Of a stretch of DNA of 64,000 bases, positions 8,317-17,183 are shown piece by piece (within the stretch, counting starts at the first letter, position 1; each line of letters begins with the position of its first letter). The notes under the pieces were generated by a model. The model was not told the origin of the DNA. It worked only from the letters and a program-made list of their open reading frames with translations, and ran no database searches. The DNA lies in contig NZ_JACHDP010000001.1 in NCBI RefSeq assembly GCF_014201145.1, positions 1,984,001 to 2,048,000 of the forward strand, read 5' to 3'. Both the position numbers and the translations under genes were made by a program. The stretch is from Micromonospora parathelypteridis. Lineage in GTDB: Bacteria; Actinomycetota; Actinomycetes; Mycobacteriales; Micromonosporaceae.

Positions 8317-9879
8317 TCAGTACGCTCCGCGGCCGTTCAGGACCGCGCCGAAGGTCTTCCACAGGATGGTGAGGTCGGCGGCGAGGGACCAGTTCTCCAC
8401 GTAGTAGAGATCGAGCCGGATGCCGTCCTCCCAGCTCAGGTCGGAGCGGCCGCTGACCTGCCACAGGCCGGTCATGCCCGGCTTGACCAGCAGCCGCCGG
8501 GCCACGTCGCCGTCGTAGCGGGCCACCTCCGAGGGCAGCGGCGGGCGAGGCCCGACCATGCTCATCTGCCCCAACAGCACGTTGACCAGCTGCGGCAACT
8601 CGTCCAGGGACCACTTGCGCAGCAGCCGGCCGACACGAGTGACCCGAGGGTCCTGGCGCATCTTGAACATCAGGCCGTCGGTCTCGTTGCGCGCGGTCAA
8701 CTCGGCGAGCAGCGCGTCGGCGTTCACCACCATGGTGCGGAACTTGAACACGCCGAACTCATGCCCACCCCGGCCGACGCGGACCTGTCGGAACAGCACC
8801 GGGCCCCGACTGTCCAGCTTGATGGCCAGGGCGATCAACGCGATCAGCGGCAGCAGCAGCGCCAGCGCCAGCGACGAGGCGGACCGGTCGACGAGGCCCT
8901 TCACCAGCTTGCGCGCACCGCGGAACTCCGGTGCCTCGACGTGGATCAGCGGCAGGCCGGCAACCGGGCGGGTGTGGATCCGCGGGCCGGCAACGTCGGT
9001 CAGCGCGGGTGCCACGACCAGATCGACGCCGGTCCCCTCCAACTGCCAGCCGAGACGGCGCAGTCGGGTCGCGGTCAGCTCGCCGGAGGCGGTCACGGCG
9101 ACAGTGTCCGCGCCGATCGCGGTGGCGGCTTCCGGGATACCTCGGAACGACCCCACCACCGGCACGTCGCCCAGTCGCTGCGCCACCGGTGCGAGCAACG
9201 CGTCCGGGATGCACGCGCCCACAACCTGGTAGCCGGCGTACGGCTCGCGGCGCAGCGTGTGCACCAGCTCCAGGACATGGGCGGTGTCGCCGACCACCAG
9301 CATTCTGCGGGACCAGCCAGCACCCACCCGGCGGGCCCGGTGCAGGCGCTTGCGGACGGCGAACCGCGCCACCTCCAGCCCGACGATGCCCACCGCGAAG
9401 GAGATGCCCAGGAAGACCCGGGAGACGCCGAGGTCGGCGATGTAGCCGATGATGGCGGTCGCACCCGCGAGTCGCAGGCTGGCGGAGCTGACCCGCCGAT
9501 ACTCGTCCGCCCCGTAGCCGATCACCCGGTCGTCGTAGCAGCCGAGCGCCTTGAGCGAGATCAGCCAGGCCAGCGCCAACGCGGGGGCAACCAGCACGTA
9601 CGGGATCTCCGAGCCGCTCGGATCGTCGTCACCGAAGCGGGTGACGTACCCGATGAGGAGCGCGATGATGAGGACGGTGGTGTCCAGCACCACCAGGACC
9701 CGAACGTAGGACCGTTCGTCGGAGCGCGCCACCAGCCCGACACGGCGGCCTTTCGGCTCAGCGGACGTGGCTGGGGTCAACAGGGTCGCCGCGGTCACCG
9801 GCCCTCCCACTCTGTACAGGATGGCCCCGGCCAACGGGTCGGACCGGAGGCGGACCGACTGTGCCGGATCATTCGCCAT
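8317..9879 (-). CDS. Polyprenyl glycosylphosphotransferase (exopolysaccharide initiation)
   Basis: A 520-residue polyisoprenyl-phosphate hexose-1-phosphate transferase of the WbaP/CpsE type. It loads the first sugar phosphate onto undecaprenyl phosphate at the inner membrane face to start an extracellular polysaccharide. The N-terminal half has several membrane helices and a Rossmann-like CoA-binding fold (MLVVGDTAHVLELV). The C-terminal catalytic domain shows VLFRQVRVGRGG, FGVFKFRTMV, WSLDELPQLVNVL, MSMVGPRPPLP and MTGLWQVSGRSD. I start at ATG 9879 (MANDPAQSV), which has GGGGCAGG just upstream. The longer frame to 9951 runs into the terminator of the previous gene. No other polysaccharide genes lie nearby, so the product is unknown. 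Confidence 0.92.
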   Translation of the reverse strand: MANDPAQSVRLRSDPLAGAILYRVGGPVTAATLLTPATSAEPKGRRVGLVARSDERSYVRVLVVLDTTVLIIALLIGYVTRFGDDDPSGSEIPYVLVAPALALAWLISLKALGCYDDRVIGYGADEYRRVSSASLRLAGATAIIGYIADLGVSRVFLGISFAVGIVGLEVARFAVRKRLHRARRVGAGWSRRMLVVGDTAHVLELVHTLRREPYAGYQVVGACIPDALLAPVAQRLGDVPVVGSFRGIPEAATAIGADTVAVTASGELTATRLRRLGWQLEGTGVDLVVAPALTDVAGPRIHTRPVAGLPLIHVEAPEFRGARKLVKGLVDRSASSLALALLLPLIALIALAIKLDSRGPVLFRQVRVGRGGHEFGVFKFRTMVVNADALLAELTARNETDGLMFKMRQDPRVTRVGRLLRKWSLDELPQLVNVLLGQMSMVGPRPPLPSEVARYDGDVARRLLVKPGMTGLWQVSGRSDLSWEDGIRLDLYYVENWSLAADLTILWKTFGAVLNGRGAY

Positions 9880-9950
9880 CCTGCCCCGATAACTATGACG
9901 GCCGATTGCTTCGGACGTATTGCCGTCACTTTTATTGAGCCTGGGAGCCA

Positions 9951-9999
9951 AAAAAGGGGCCCGCCCTACCGTCGATCCGGTAGGGCGGGCCCCCTTTTT
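9951..9999 (-). terminator. Strong intrinsic terminator after the VWA-protein gene
   Basis: A 21-bp stem (9951-9971 pairing with 9978-9999, one bulged C) flanked by A5 and T5 tracts, 15 nt past the stop codon of the VWA-protein gene. It is rho-independent in both directions by form. It overlaps the over-long 5' end of the glycosyltransferase frame, which supports the shorter start there. Confidence 0.92.
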
Positions 10000-10013
10000 G
10001 ATTGAGCGTTGAC

Positions 10014-11810
10014 TCAGCGCGGCGCCGGTGGCCGTCGCGCGATCGCGCTGAGGAAGATGCTGCCGATCTCGCTCGGGTCCTTGGTGACGAAGACATCGCC
10101 ACCGGTCACCTTCGTGATCGATTCCAGCTCGGCCTTGCTGACGCCCTCGCCGATACCGATCATGATGACCTGTACCGGCCGATCCGGGTCGGCGAGCTGC
10201 TTGAGCTTGGCGAGCAGCTGCTGCTGGTTGAGGCCGTTGTCGTCCTCGTTCTCGCCATCGGTGAACAGCACGATCGAGTTGACCCGGCCAGGTTGCCAGT
10301 TCTCCTGGACCGCCTGGTACGCGGCCAGCGTGGTGTCGTAGAGGCCGGTGTCACCACTGGAGGGCCTGACGGCGCCGAGCGCCGCCTCCAGTTGGGCCCG
10401 CTGGCCGGAGAGTGGCCCGATGGGGACCAGCTCTTTGTAGTCCCGGTTGCCGACCAGCTTGGTGGAGAAGGTCCACAGGCCGATCGACCAGGAGTCGTCG
10501 AAGAGGCCGAGGCCGCGGCGGGCCGCGTCAACGGTGACCTCCTCCCGGCTGCGGTTGTTGGCGCTGGGCACCTTCTCCTTCATCGAGCCGGAGACGTCGA
10601 CGACGGCCAGCATCCGACCGGACTGGGTGGCGATCGACCAGCTGGAGACGACCCGCTGGATGGCGGCCGGGTCGAGGCCACCCGCGGCGGTGCCACCGTT
10701 CGCCGGTGCGGTCGGCGCGCCGCCCGACGGGCTCGGCGCACCCTGCGGCGCCTTGAAGCCATCGCCCCAGTTGCCGTCCGGCGCGCGTAGCGACTGCGCC
10801 GCGAGCCGGTTGCGGAAGTTGGGGCTGGTGAGCAGCTCGAACAGCACCCGGGCCGCCGACGCCTTGCTCGGCTCGATGCCGGGCAGCACCGCGTACGGGT
10901 AGTCCAACGGCATCGGTGCCGGCTCCATGTAGAGAGCGGCGAGCGGGACCGGCGGCTGCTTGCTGTTGTAGGCGATCACGTCTTCTTCGGACAGCGCCGC
11001 CGCGCCGAGACCGCTGGCGATGGACGTCGCGTCCTTGGAGGTCGGGAAGCGGGCCAGCAGATCGTTGCGGAGCGACGAGCGCCCGGTGGCCAGTGCCCGA
11101 AGCGCACCGACGGTGCTGCGCTGGGCGTCGCCGCCGGCAGCGCTGGCGGCCGCGGTCAGCGAGAGCAGGCCGGACAGGCCGGCCGCGTCACGGGTCGGCT
11201 CGACGATCCCGGTGCGCAGCGGCGCGCTGGTGTTGTTGACCTGCTTGAGCAGGTCCGTCCAGTTGAACTTCTTGTCCGGCCAGCCCAGTCGGGCGGCGAT
11301 CGGCTCGGGCATCGCGACGACGATGGGGCTGCGTGCGATGGATGCGCCGTTGGTCGGAGCGAACGCGGTGGCGTCCTTCTTCAACCGGAGCAGCCAGGTC
11401 GAGGAGTCGGGCACCCAGACGTCCGGGCTGACGGCGGTGCCGCTGGCCTGCCCCACACCGGCCAGGACAGCTCCGTGCTTGGCCGCCACCACGGCGGCCA
11501 CGTCGACCGGGTCGGACGCGGAGACGTCGACCCGGATGCAGGTTGGGCCCACCGCCGCGCCGTCCTTGACCCACTGGGACGCGGCCGCGTCCACGGCGGG
11601 CGCGAGCTCGGAGGCGACCGCCACAGCGAGACGGATCTCCCCGGAGCAGTTGGGCTGGATCAACTCCCGATAGCCGAACCACACACCGGTCGTGGCGACG
11701 AGCACCGTCGCCGTCCCGGCGGCGGCTGCTAGATGGAGTTTCGAACGCATGCGATGGCGGCCTGCTGACACGGTGACCATCTTGCGTACTAGGTGCCGTC
11801 TCTGCCACAT
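10014..11810 (-). CDS. Solute-binding and VWA-domain surface protein
   Basis: A 598-residue exported or membrane-anchored protein. After a hydrophobic N-terminal helix (LAAAAGTATVLVATTGVW, about residues 27-44) comes a periplasmic-binding-protein-like fold of some 330 residues. Next is a Pro/Gly/Ala linker (GAPSPSGGAPTAP) and a von Willebrand A domain at the C-terminus. The VWA metal site is complete: MLAVVDVSGSMKE has the DxSxS pattern, and LFTDGENEDDNG supplies the distal Asp. Such binding-VWA fusions are widespread in actinomycetes but have no defined substrate. The start is uncertain: 11810, 11780 (MVTVSAG) and 11750 (MRSKLHL) are all ATG, and none has a good ribosome site. A strong terminator follows. 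Confidence 0.85.
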   Translation of the reverse strand: MWQRRHLVRKMVTVSAGRHRMRSKLHLAAAAGTATVLVATTGVWFGYRELIQPNCSGEIRLAVAVASELAPAVDAAASQWVKDGAAVGPTCIRVDVSASDPVDVAAVVAAKHGAVLAGVGQASGTAVSPDVWVPDSSTWLLRLKKDATAFAPTNGASIARSPIVVAMPEPIAARLGWPDKKFNWTDLLKQVNNTSAPLRTGIVEPTRDAAGLSGLLSLTAAASAAGGDAQRSTVGALRALATGRSSLRNDLLARFPTSKDATSIASGLGAAALSEEDVIAYNSKQPPVPLAALYMEPAPMPLDYPYAVLPGIEPSKASAARVLFELLTSPNFRNRLAAQSLRAPDGNWGDGFKAPQGAPSPSGGAPTAPANGGTAAGGLDPAAIQRVVSSWSIATQSGRMLAVVDVSGSMKEKVPSANNRSREEVTVDAARRGLGLFDDSWSIGLWTFSTKLVGNRDYKELVPIGPLSGQRAQLEAALGAVRPSSGDTGLYDTTLAAYQAVQENWQPGRVNSIVLFTDGENEDDNGLNQQQLLAKLKQLADPDRPVQVIMIGIGEGVSKAELESITKVTGGDVFVTKDPSEIGSIFLSAIARRPPAPR

Positions 11811-11928
11811 CCGTTCGGACTAAAGTTACGGAGGAGAAACAGTTGACCACCTTTTAGCGACGCAGAGTGATACAGCGGCCTCGTGGCGTTGCCGAATCAG
11901 TGTCGCCCTCGCATATCGACGGCGGGGT

Positions 11929-12966
11929 TCACGGCAGCACACACGTCGGGCTCGGCACCGGCACCGGCTCGCCGATCGCCTCGGGGACGCCGGTGTCCGC
12001 GTCGCGCCGGAAGACCCGCACCATGTCCGCCCGCTCATCAGCGACATAGATGTGCTGCCCGATCAGCGCGAAGTGCCGGGGCCACTCACCACCGGTGTCC
12101 ACTTCGGCCACCAGCTCAGGCAGCTCCCCGGCCAGGGTGAAGACCGCCAGGGTCCCCACCCCACGGTTGGCGACATAGAGGAACCGGCCGTCCGGGCCGA
12201 CCGCGACCTCCGAGGGCTGGACGTGACCGGTTCGCTCGCTCGCCTCGACCCGACCCCGCTGGTGCAACGCGCCGTCGTCGGTCAGCTCGTACGCGGTGAC
12301 CGAGGCGTCCAGCTCGCCGACGAGGTAGCAGCGCCGACCGTCCGGGTGACGGGCCAGGTGCCGGGGCCCGGTGCCGGGCGCCGTGCGGATCCGCGGCGCA
12401 CGGGGCACGAGTCGCCCGGTCGCGTCGTCCAGGTCGTACCGGTAGACCGAGTCGGTGCCGAGGTCCACCGCCAAGAGCGGCCCCCGGTCCGGTCCAGGGT
12501 TGACCATGTGGGCGTGCGCGTGGTCCTGCCGCTGCGGGTCGGGGCCGTGCCCCTCGTGCACCACCAGGTCGGTGCGCTCGCCGGGCACCCCCTGCGGGTC
12601 GAGCGGGAAGACCGCGACACTGCCGCTGCCGTAGTTGGCCGCCACCAGGTGACCGCCGTCGGGCAGCACCGCCAGGTGACAGGGCTCGGCGCCACCGGTC
12701 GACCGGCTGCCGAGCGGATCCAGCTCGCCGTCCGGCCCGACCCGCCAGGCGCTGATCTCCCCGTCCGTCAGCTCGTTGACCGCGTAGAGCACCGACTGGG
12801 TGGGGTGCCGCGCCAGGAAGGAGGGCGACGGCGTGGCCGCCACGGTGCCGAGTGGGGTCAGCGCCCCGGTCGTCGGGTCACGACGCGCCGCGACGATGCC
12901 GCTGCCCCGCCCACCACTCTGCGCGGTGTAACCCCCGATGTGGACGACCTCACCCTGACCACTCAC
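11929..12966 (-). CDS. Lactonase family beta-propeller protein (6-phosphogluconolactonase-like)
   Basis: A 345-residue seven-bladed beta-propeller of the YbhE/Pgl type. Its best-known members hydrolyse 6-phosphogluconolactone, although many act on other lactones. Repeated blade motifs are visible, for example LVAANYGSGSVAVFPLD, VDLGTDSVYRYDLD, YLVGELDASVTAYEL and LYVANRGVGTLAVF. The short conserved patch GHGPDPQRQDHAHAH matches the family's substrate region. I choose GTG 12966 (MSGQGEVVHIGG), which has GAGGAG 7 nt upstream; longer starts at 12987 (ATG) and 13002 (TTG) are worse placed. There are no pentose-phosphate neighbours, so the physiological substrate is open. Confidence 0.88.
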   Translation of the reverse strand: MSGQGEVVHIGGYTAQSGGRGSGIVAARRDPTTGALTPLGTVAATPSPSFLARHPTQSVLYAVNELTDGEISAWRVGPDGELDPLGSRSTGGAEPCHLAVLPDGGHLVAANYGSGSVAVFPLDPQGVPGERTDLVVHEGHGPDPQRQDHAHAHMVNPGPDRGPLLAVDLGTDSVYRYDLDDATGRLVPRAPRIRTAPGTGPRHLARHPDGRRCYLVGELDASVTAYELTDDGALHQRGRVEASERTGHVQPSEVAVGPDGRFLYVANRGVGTLAVFTLAGELPELVAEVDTGGEWPRHFALIGQHIYVADERADMVRVFRRDADTGVPEAIGEPVPVPSPTCVLP

Positions 12967-13053
12967 GTCCAACTCCTCTGCCGGCATCCTCCGCTGATCC
13001 AATCAGAGGCTGCCCGCATTGCCCGCCTGTTAACCGGCTTTCCAGCCCGGATC

Positions 13054-13656
13054 TCAGGCCGCCGGCACCGGCTCCCCACGCTGCCGGGCAACGTGCTCGA
13101 CCAGAGAGATCAACACCATTTTTCCGGACTGCCGGTCCCGGGCGTCACAGAGCACCATCGGCACGTCCGGGTCCAGGTCGAGCGCCCGGCGTACGGTCTC
13201 CAGGTTGAAACGGCGGGCGTCGTCGAAGCAGTTCACCCCCACCACGAACGGGATGCCACGCTGCTCGAAATAGTCGATGGACGGGAAACAGTCGGCCAAC
13301 CGACGGGTGTCGGCGAGCACCACCGCGCCGAGCGCGCCGAAGGCCAACTCGTCCCAGAGGAACCAGAACCGATCCTGACCCGGGGTGCCGAACAGGTAGA
13401 CCTGCAGGTCGTCGTTGATGGTGATCCGGCCGAAGTCCATCGCCACCGTGGTGGTCGACTTCCCCTCCACCCCGGAGATGTCGTCGGTGCCGATCCCGGC
13501 GCCGGTCAACACCTCCTCGGTCTGCAGCGGACGGACCTCGCTCAGGGCGCTCACCAACGTCGTCTTGCCAGCTCCGAAGCCTCCCGCGATGAGGATTTTC
13601 AGTGCCAGCGGGATGGTGGTGCTGGTGCCCACCTGGTCATAGCGCACGGAGTCCAC
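13054..13656 (-). CDS. cvnD: Conservon GTP/ATP-binding protein (CvnD)
   Basis: A 200-residue small GTPase-like protein, last of a four-gene conservon. The P-loop is GGFGAGKTTL (residues 25-34). FGTPGQDRFWF gives the switch II DxxG-like patch (TPGQ in place of DTAGQ), and VGVNCFD the base-recognition region, with C-F-D where classical GTPases have NKxD. CvnD proteins in Streptomyces bind nucleotide and act with CvnA, B and C in a membrane-linked signalling unit. I take GTG 13656 (MDSVRYDQVGTS), which overlaps the end of cvnC by 20 bp. The longer frame is only a run-on inside cvnC. Confidence 0.93.
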   Translation of the reverse strand: MDSVRYDQVGTSTTIPLALKILIAGGFGAGKTTLVSALSEVRPLQTEEVLTGAGIGTDDISGVEGKSTTTVAMDFGRITINDDLQVYLFGTPGQDRFWFLWDELAFGALGAVVLADTRRLADCFPSIDYFEQRGIPFVVGVNCFDDARRFNLETVRRALDLDPDVPMVLCDARDRQSGKMVLISLVEHVARQRGEPVPAA

Positions 13657-14029
13657 TGACCACCGCCTTGAGGATGTCGTCGTCGGGAAGGATGCCGGCG
13701 GCCGGCGGCTCGTGCACCGCGACCAGGCCCTCGGCCAGAAGGTCACCGAGCAGCACCCGGACCACACCGACCGCGAGGTCCAGCTCGGCTGCCAGCTCGG
13801 CCACCGACACCGGCCGGAGGGCCAACGAGACCAGCCGCCGATGCTCCGGGAGCAGGTGCGGATGGCTCGCCGCGTCGACGTCCGATTCAGCCAGCACGAA
13901 CGCGACCAGGTTGAAACTGTCGACGGCGGAGCGTACCCGGCCTCCGGTGAGTGTGTACGGGCGCACTACCGGGCCGGCGTCGCCGTCCAGCCACTCGTGC
14001 TGCGGCCCGGGGGGCTCAGCCCGCATCAC
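13637..14029 (-). CDS. cvnC: DUF742 protein (CvnC)
   Basis: A 130-residue DUF742 protein, third gene of the conservon. The N-terminal WLDGDAGPVVRPYTLTGGR and the winged-helix-like PVSVAELAAELDLAVGVVRVLLGDLLAEG are family hallmarks, ending in the typical SGLRAL. Its biochemical role is not known; CvnC partners CvnB and CvnD. It overlaps cvnB by 14 nt upstream and cvnD by 20 nt downstream, so all are translationally coupled. Start is ATG 14029, with a second ATG directly after. Confidence 0.93.
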   Translation of the reverse strand: MMRAEPPGPQHEWLDGDAGPVVRPYTLTGGRVRSAVDSFNLVAFVLAESDVDAASHPHLLPEHRRLVSLALRPVSVAELAAELDLAVGVVRVLLGDLLAEGLVAVHEPPAAGILPDDDILKAVVSGLRAL

Positions 14030-14438
14030 CGGTTCCCACCGACGATCGGGCCGGCGCGGCCAGGCTCTCCCCCACCCGGATGACCAGCATCGCCATCTCG
14101 TACGCGACCAACCCGATGTCCGCGTCCGCGTCGCTCACCACCGCCAGGCAGGCACCCTGACCGGCGGCGGTGACGAAGAGGTACGCCGACTCCATCTCCA
14201 CCACGGTCTGCCGGACCGGGCCGCCGGTCACGTGCCGGCTCGCGCCCCGCGCCAGGCTGGAGAAGCCGGCGGCGAGCGCACAGAGGTGCTCTGCGTCGGA
14301 GCGCTCCAACTCGGCCGAACAGCCGAGCAGCAGGCCGTCAGCGGACAGCACCACCGCCTCCCGGGCGGCCGGCACCCGTTGCACCAGCTCGTCGAGCAAC
14401 CAGTCGAGGCCGGCGCTCTGCTTCGTCGAATGCCGCAC
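14016..14438 (-). CDS. cvnB: Roadblock/LC7 domain protein (CvnB)
   Basis: A 140-residue Roadblock/LC7 protein, a fold that in bacteria such as Myxococcus (MglB) regulates small GTPases. Here it is the natural partner of the CvnD nucleotide-binding protein. Visible features are LDWLLDELVQRVPAAREAVVLSADGLLLG at the start, ALAAGFSSLARGASRH in the centre and AYLFVTAAGQGACLAVVSDADADIG near the end. It sits 12 nt after cvnA and overlaps cvnC. Size and position are standard for a conservon. Confidence 0.94.
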   Translation of the reverse strand: MRHSTKQSAGLDWLLDELVQRVPAAREAVVLSADGLLLGCSAELERSDAEHLCALAAGFSSLARGASRHVTGGPVRQTVVEMESAYLFVTAAGQGACLAVVSDADADIGLVAYEMAMLVIRVGESLAAPARSSVGTGDAG

Positions 14439-14450
14439 TAGGCGTCCCTC

Positions 14451-16856
14451 TCAGTTGCGGTCGGGGGTTTCGGGGTTCGTCGCCGGGTTGGTAGGGGCCG
14501 CCGGATCGGTGTGCTCGGCCGGTGCGGCCGGCTTCGGCGCTGCGGCCGGTGCTGCCGGTTTCGCCGGAGCCGAGGGCGCCGAGGGCGTGATGACGGTGGC
14601 GCGTCCGCGAGCCGTGCCTGCCTGCAGGGCGGCCATCACCCGACGCACCTCCTCGGGAGATCGGGGCGTCGGGGCGTCGGTGACGGTCGACCGGCGCTGG
14701 GCTGCCGGGGTGTTCCGTCGCACCCGGCGGGGCAGGCCGTCCAGCTCGTCGGCCGTGTCCTCGGGCGACACCGTGTCGCCGAGCCCGACGACCGGCGACG
14801 TGTCCGAGGTCGCTGCGCCGTTGGACGGGGCGGGCGGCGCTGCGCTGGCGGGCGAGGCCGTGGACGGACGTGTGCGGGGGCGGGGCACCGTGCCCCGGCG
14901 AGCCGTGCGGGCCAGCCGCCGGCCCGGGTCGGCCGACGCGGCAGTCACCGTGGCGGGGTCGGGGCCGGCCGGCGGCTCGGCGGTGACCAGGTCGCTGGGG
15001 ACCAGCACCACGGCGGTCACCCCACCTTCCCCGGAGGGGCGCAACCGCACCCGTACGTTGTGCCGGGCCGCCAACCGGGCCACCACGAACAGGCCGAGGC
15101 GGGCGCTCTGCGCCGGGTCGAACTCGGGCGAGCTGGCCAACCGGGTGTTGGCGGTCTCCAGCGCCGCGGCGGACATGCCCAGCCCCTGGTCGGTGATCTC
15201 CAGGACGTACCCGTTGGCCACCTGTTCCCCCGTGACGGTGACCCGGGTGTCCGGTGGGGAGAAGGCGGTGGCGTTCTCGACCAGCTCGGCGAGCAGGTGG
15301 ATGACGTCGCCGACTGCCCGGCCCAACACGCCGGCCGGCTGTGCGGCGGCGATGTCCACCCGGTCGTACGCCTCGACTTCGGAGATCGCGCCGCGGATCA
15401 GGTCCACCATCGCGACCGGGTTCCGCCAGCCGCGACCGGGCGCGGAACCGGCAAGGATGACCAGGTCCTCGGCGTGCCGGCGGAGTCGGGTTGCCAGGTG
15501 GTCGACCTGGAAGAGCTCGGCCAGCTCGTCCGGGTCCTCGGCGCGCCGCTCCATCCGGTCCAGCAGGTGCAGTTGACGGTGCACCAGGCTCTGGCTCCGT
15601 CGGGCGATGTTGAGGAAGACCTCGTTGAGCCCACGACGCAGGGTGACCTCGTCCACCGCGGCTTGGACGGCGGTGCGCTGCACCTTGGTGAAGGCGCGGC
15701 CGACCTCGCCGATCTCGTCGTGGCCGTACTCCAGTGGTGGCGCCTCCCGGGCGACGTCGACCTGCTCGCCACGACGCAGCCGGGTCACCACGTCCGGCAG
15801 ACGGTGCTCGGCCAGCTCGAGCGCGGCGGTGCGGACGCCGCTGAGCCGCCGGACCAGGGTGCGGCCGACCCGCAGCGCCACCAGCACCGAGACCACCACG
15901 GCGACGAGCCCGAGCACTCCGGCGGCGGCGAGCCGCACCAGGATGCGGACCGCCATCGGCACTGAGCGGTCGGTGAGCCCGTCGGCCTCGTCCAGCTCGA
16001 AGTCGCGCAACTGCTGTTGCACCGCGTCATGGCTGGTCTGCCAGGCCGCCGCGTCGACCGGTGGCCGGCCGGACCGGTTGGCCAGGACCAGCGCGTCCTG
16101 CATCGCGCGCAGCCGGGTGAAGGCTTCGCCCTCGGTCAACCGTTGGTACGCGACCCGGGTGGTCTCGGGCAGGTCGGCCACGGCGCTCTCGGTGAGCCAC
16201 CGTTGGTTGCCGATGGCCTGCACGAGCTGGGTGTGCTCGCCCTCGGCGAACCGTCCGGCGGCCAGCGCGCCGGCCAGCAGCGCGTCGCTCTGGCCGAGCA
16301 ACTCCCGGGAGCGGCCCAACGCGGTGAGCGCCAGTGCCTGCCGGTTGAGGTCGGGGTCGGTCAGGGTCGCCATGCCGGCGAACGCCTGGAAGGCCGCGGA
16401 GACCATGCCGCTGTAGAGGCCGATCGCGCCGGCCCGGTCCACCTTGCGGTCGTCGATGAAGTCCCGGCCGGCCGGCAGTGCCGCCAGGGCGGTGACCAAC
16501 TGGTCGACACGGGTCTCCAGCAGGTCGTCCGCGGCGTCGCGCAGGGCTTCCCCGTCGACCCGGCGACGCAGCTCGGCGACCGCCCGATCGGTGCGCTCCC
16601 GCTGCTCGGCCAGGGCGGGTAGCTCGGCCGTGCCCGCGAGCTGCACCACCGAGAGCCGGCGTTCCCGTTGCAACTCGGTGACCACGACCTCGCCGGGGCG
16701 GCCCAGGTCGTACAGCAGGGTGCGGGCGGAGAGCAGGTCCAGGGCGGGACCGAAGGTCAACGTGGTCGCGAAGATCCACAGCGCCAGGAGCGCGGTCACC
16801 GGCGCGACGACCAACGCGGTCAGCTTCGAGCGGATCGGCCAGTCACGGGTTTTCAT
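14451..16856 (-). CDS. cvnA: Conservon sensor histidine kinase-like protein (CvnA)
   Basis: An 801-residue membrane sensor heading the conservon. TM1 is at about residues 10-31. A nitrate/nitrite-sensing (NIT)-like extracellular region follows to about 300, then TM2 (about 302-325) and a HAMP-like linker. The HATPase domain has the N-box ELVENATAFS near 522 and DQGLGMS near 557. The helix before it, with RRSQSLVHRQLHLLDRME, is not a classical phospho-acceptor box, as usual for CvnA, so kinase activity is unproven. The last 170 residues are a Pro/Ala-rich disordered tail. Start ATG 16856 (MKTRDWPIRSKL) has GCGAGG 5 nt upstream; the longer frame to 17081 crosses a hairpin region and is rejected. 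cvnB starts 12 nt after its stop. Confidence 0.93.
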   Translation of the reverse strand: MKTRDWPIRSKLTALVVAPVTALLALWIFATTLTFGPALDLLSARTLLYDLGRPGEVVVTELQRERRLSVVQLAGTAELPALAEQRERTDRAVAELRRRVDGEALRDAADDLLETRVDQLVTALAALPAGRDFIDDRKVDRAGAIGLYSGMVSAAFQAFAGMATLTDPDLNRQALALTALGRSRELLGQSDALLAGALAAGRFAEGEHTQLVQAIGNQRWLTESAVADLPETTRVAYQRLTEGEAFTRLRAMQDALVLANRSGRPPVDAAAWQTSHDAVQQQLRDFELDEADGLTDRSVPMAVRILVRLAAAGVLGLVAVVVSVLVALRVGRTLVRRLSGVRTAALELAEHRLPDVVTRLRRGEQVDVAREAPPLEYGHDEIGEVGRAFTKVQRTAVQAAVDEVTLRRGLNEVFLNIARRSQSLVHRQLHLLDRMERRAEDPDELAELFQVDHLATRLRRHAEDLVILAGSAPGRGWRNPVAMVDLIRGAISEVEAYDRVDIAAAQPAGVLGRAVGDVIHLLAELVENATAFSPPDTRVTVTGEQVANGYVLEITDQGLGMSAAALETANTRLASSPEFDPAQSARLGLFVVARLAARHNVRVRLRPSGEGGVTAVVLVPSDLVTAEPPAGPDPATVTAASADPGRRLARTARRGTVPRPRTRPSTASPASAAPPAPSNGAATSDTSPVVGLGDTVSPEDTADELDGLPRRVRRNTPAAQRRSTVTDAPTPRSPEEVRRVMAALQAGTARGRATVITPSAPSAPAKPAAPAAAPKPAAPAEHTDPAAPTNPATNPETPDRN

Positions 16857-17183
16857 CAGACCTCGCCCGTACAGGGGTGGCAGGGGGTGCCGGCACCGCC
16901 GGGCAACGCGCCGGCCGGCTTCGCGCCCGACGGGAAGCCGGGCACCGGCGCGGGCGCCTTGGGCAGGATACGTAATCGAGGGCCGTTGCACTACCGCCTG
17001 TCGCGTCGACATCGACGCTGCGAGATGTGCCGAATGGGCAACGACGAGCGCCCCGCCGGCGGACCGGCGGGGCGCTCGCACTTTCTGGACTGAATCAAGT
17101 TAAACGGATCGCGAGGAAAGTACCCCGGATCGGGATTGGCGATCAGTGCGCGGAGGGAATACCAGGTGACGAAGGAGGAGCCC
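16857..17183. promoter_or_regulatory. Divergent intergenic region between cvnA and the 17.2-kb gene
   Basis: A 327-nt non-coding gap that should hold the promoters of both divergent units. The main structure is a perfect 15-bp GC-rich hairpin with a 4-nt loop (17045-17059 with 17064-17078). No convergent gene ends here, so it may be an attenuator or mRNA leader structure. I see no further convincing gene or operator. Confidence 0.6.
17045..17078. other. Perfect hairpin in a divergent promoter region
   Basis: A 15-bp stem with loop CGGA and no U-tract. It lies 106 nt before the start at 17184 and 189 nt before cvnA. It resembles a terminator but has no upstream gene to terminate on either strand. 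Confidence 0.6.
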
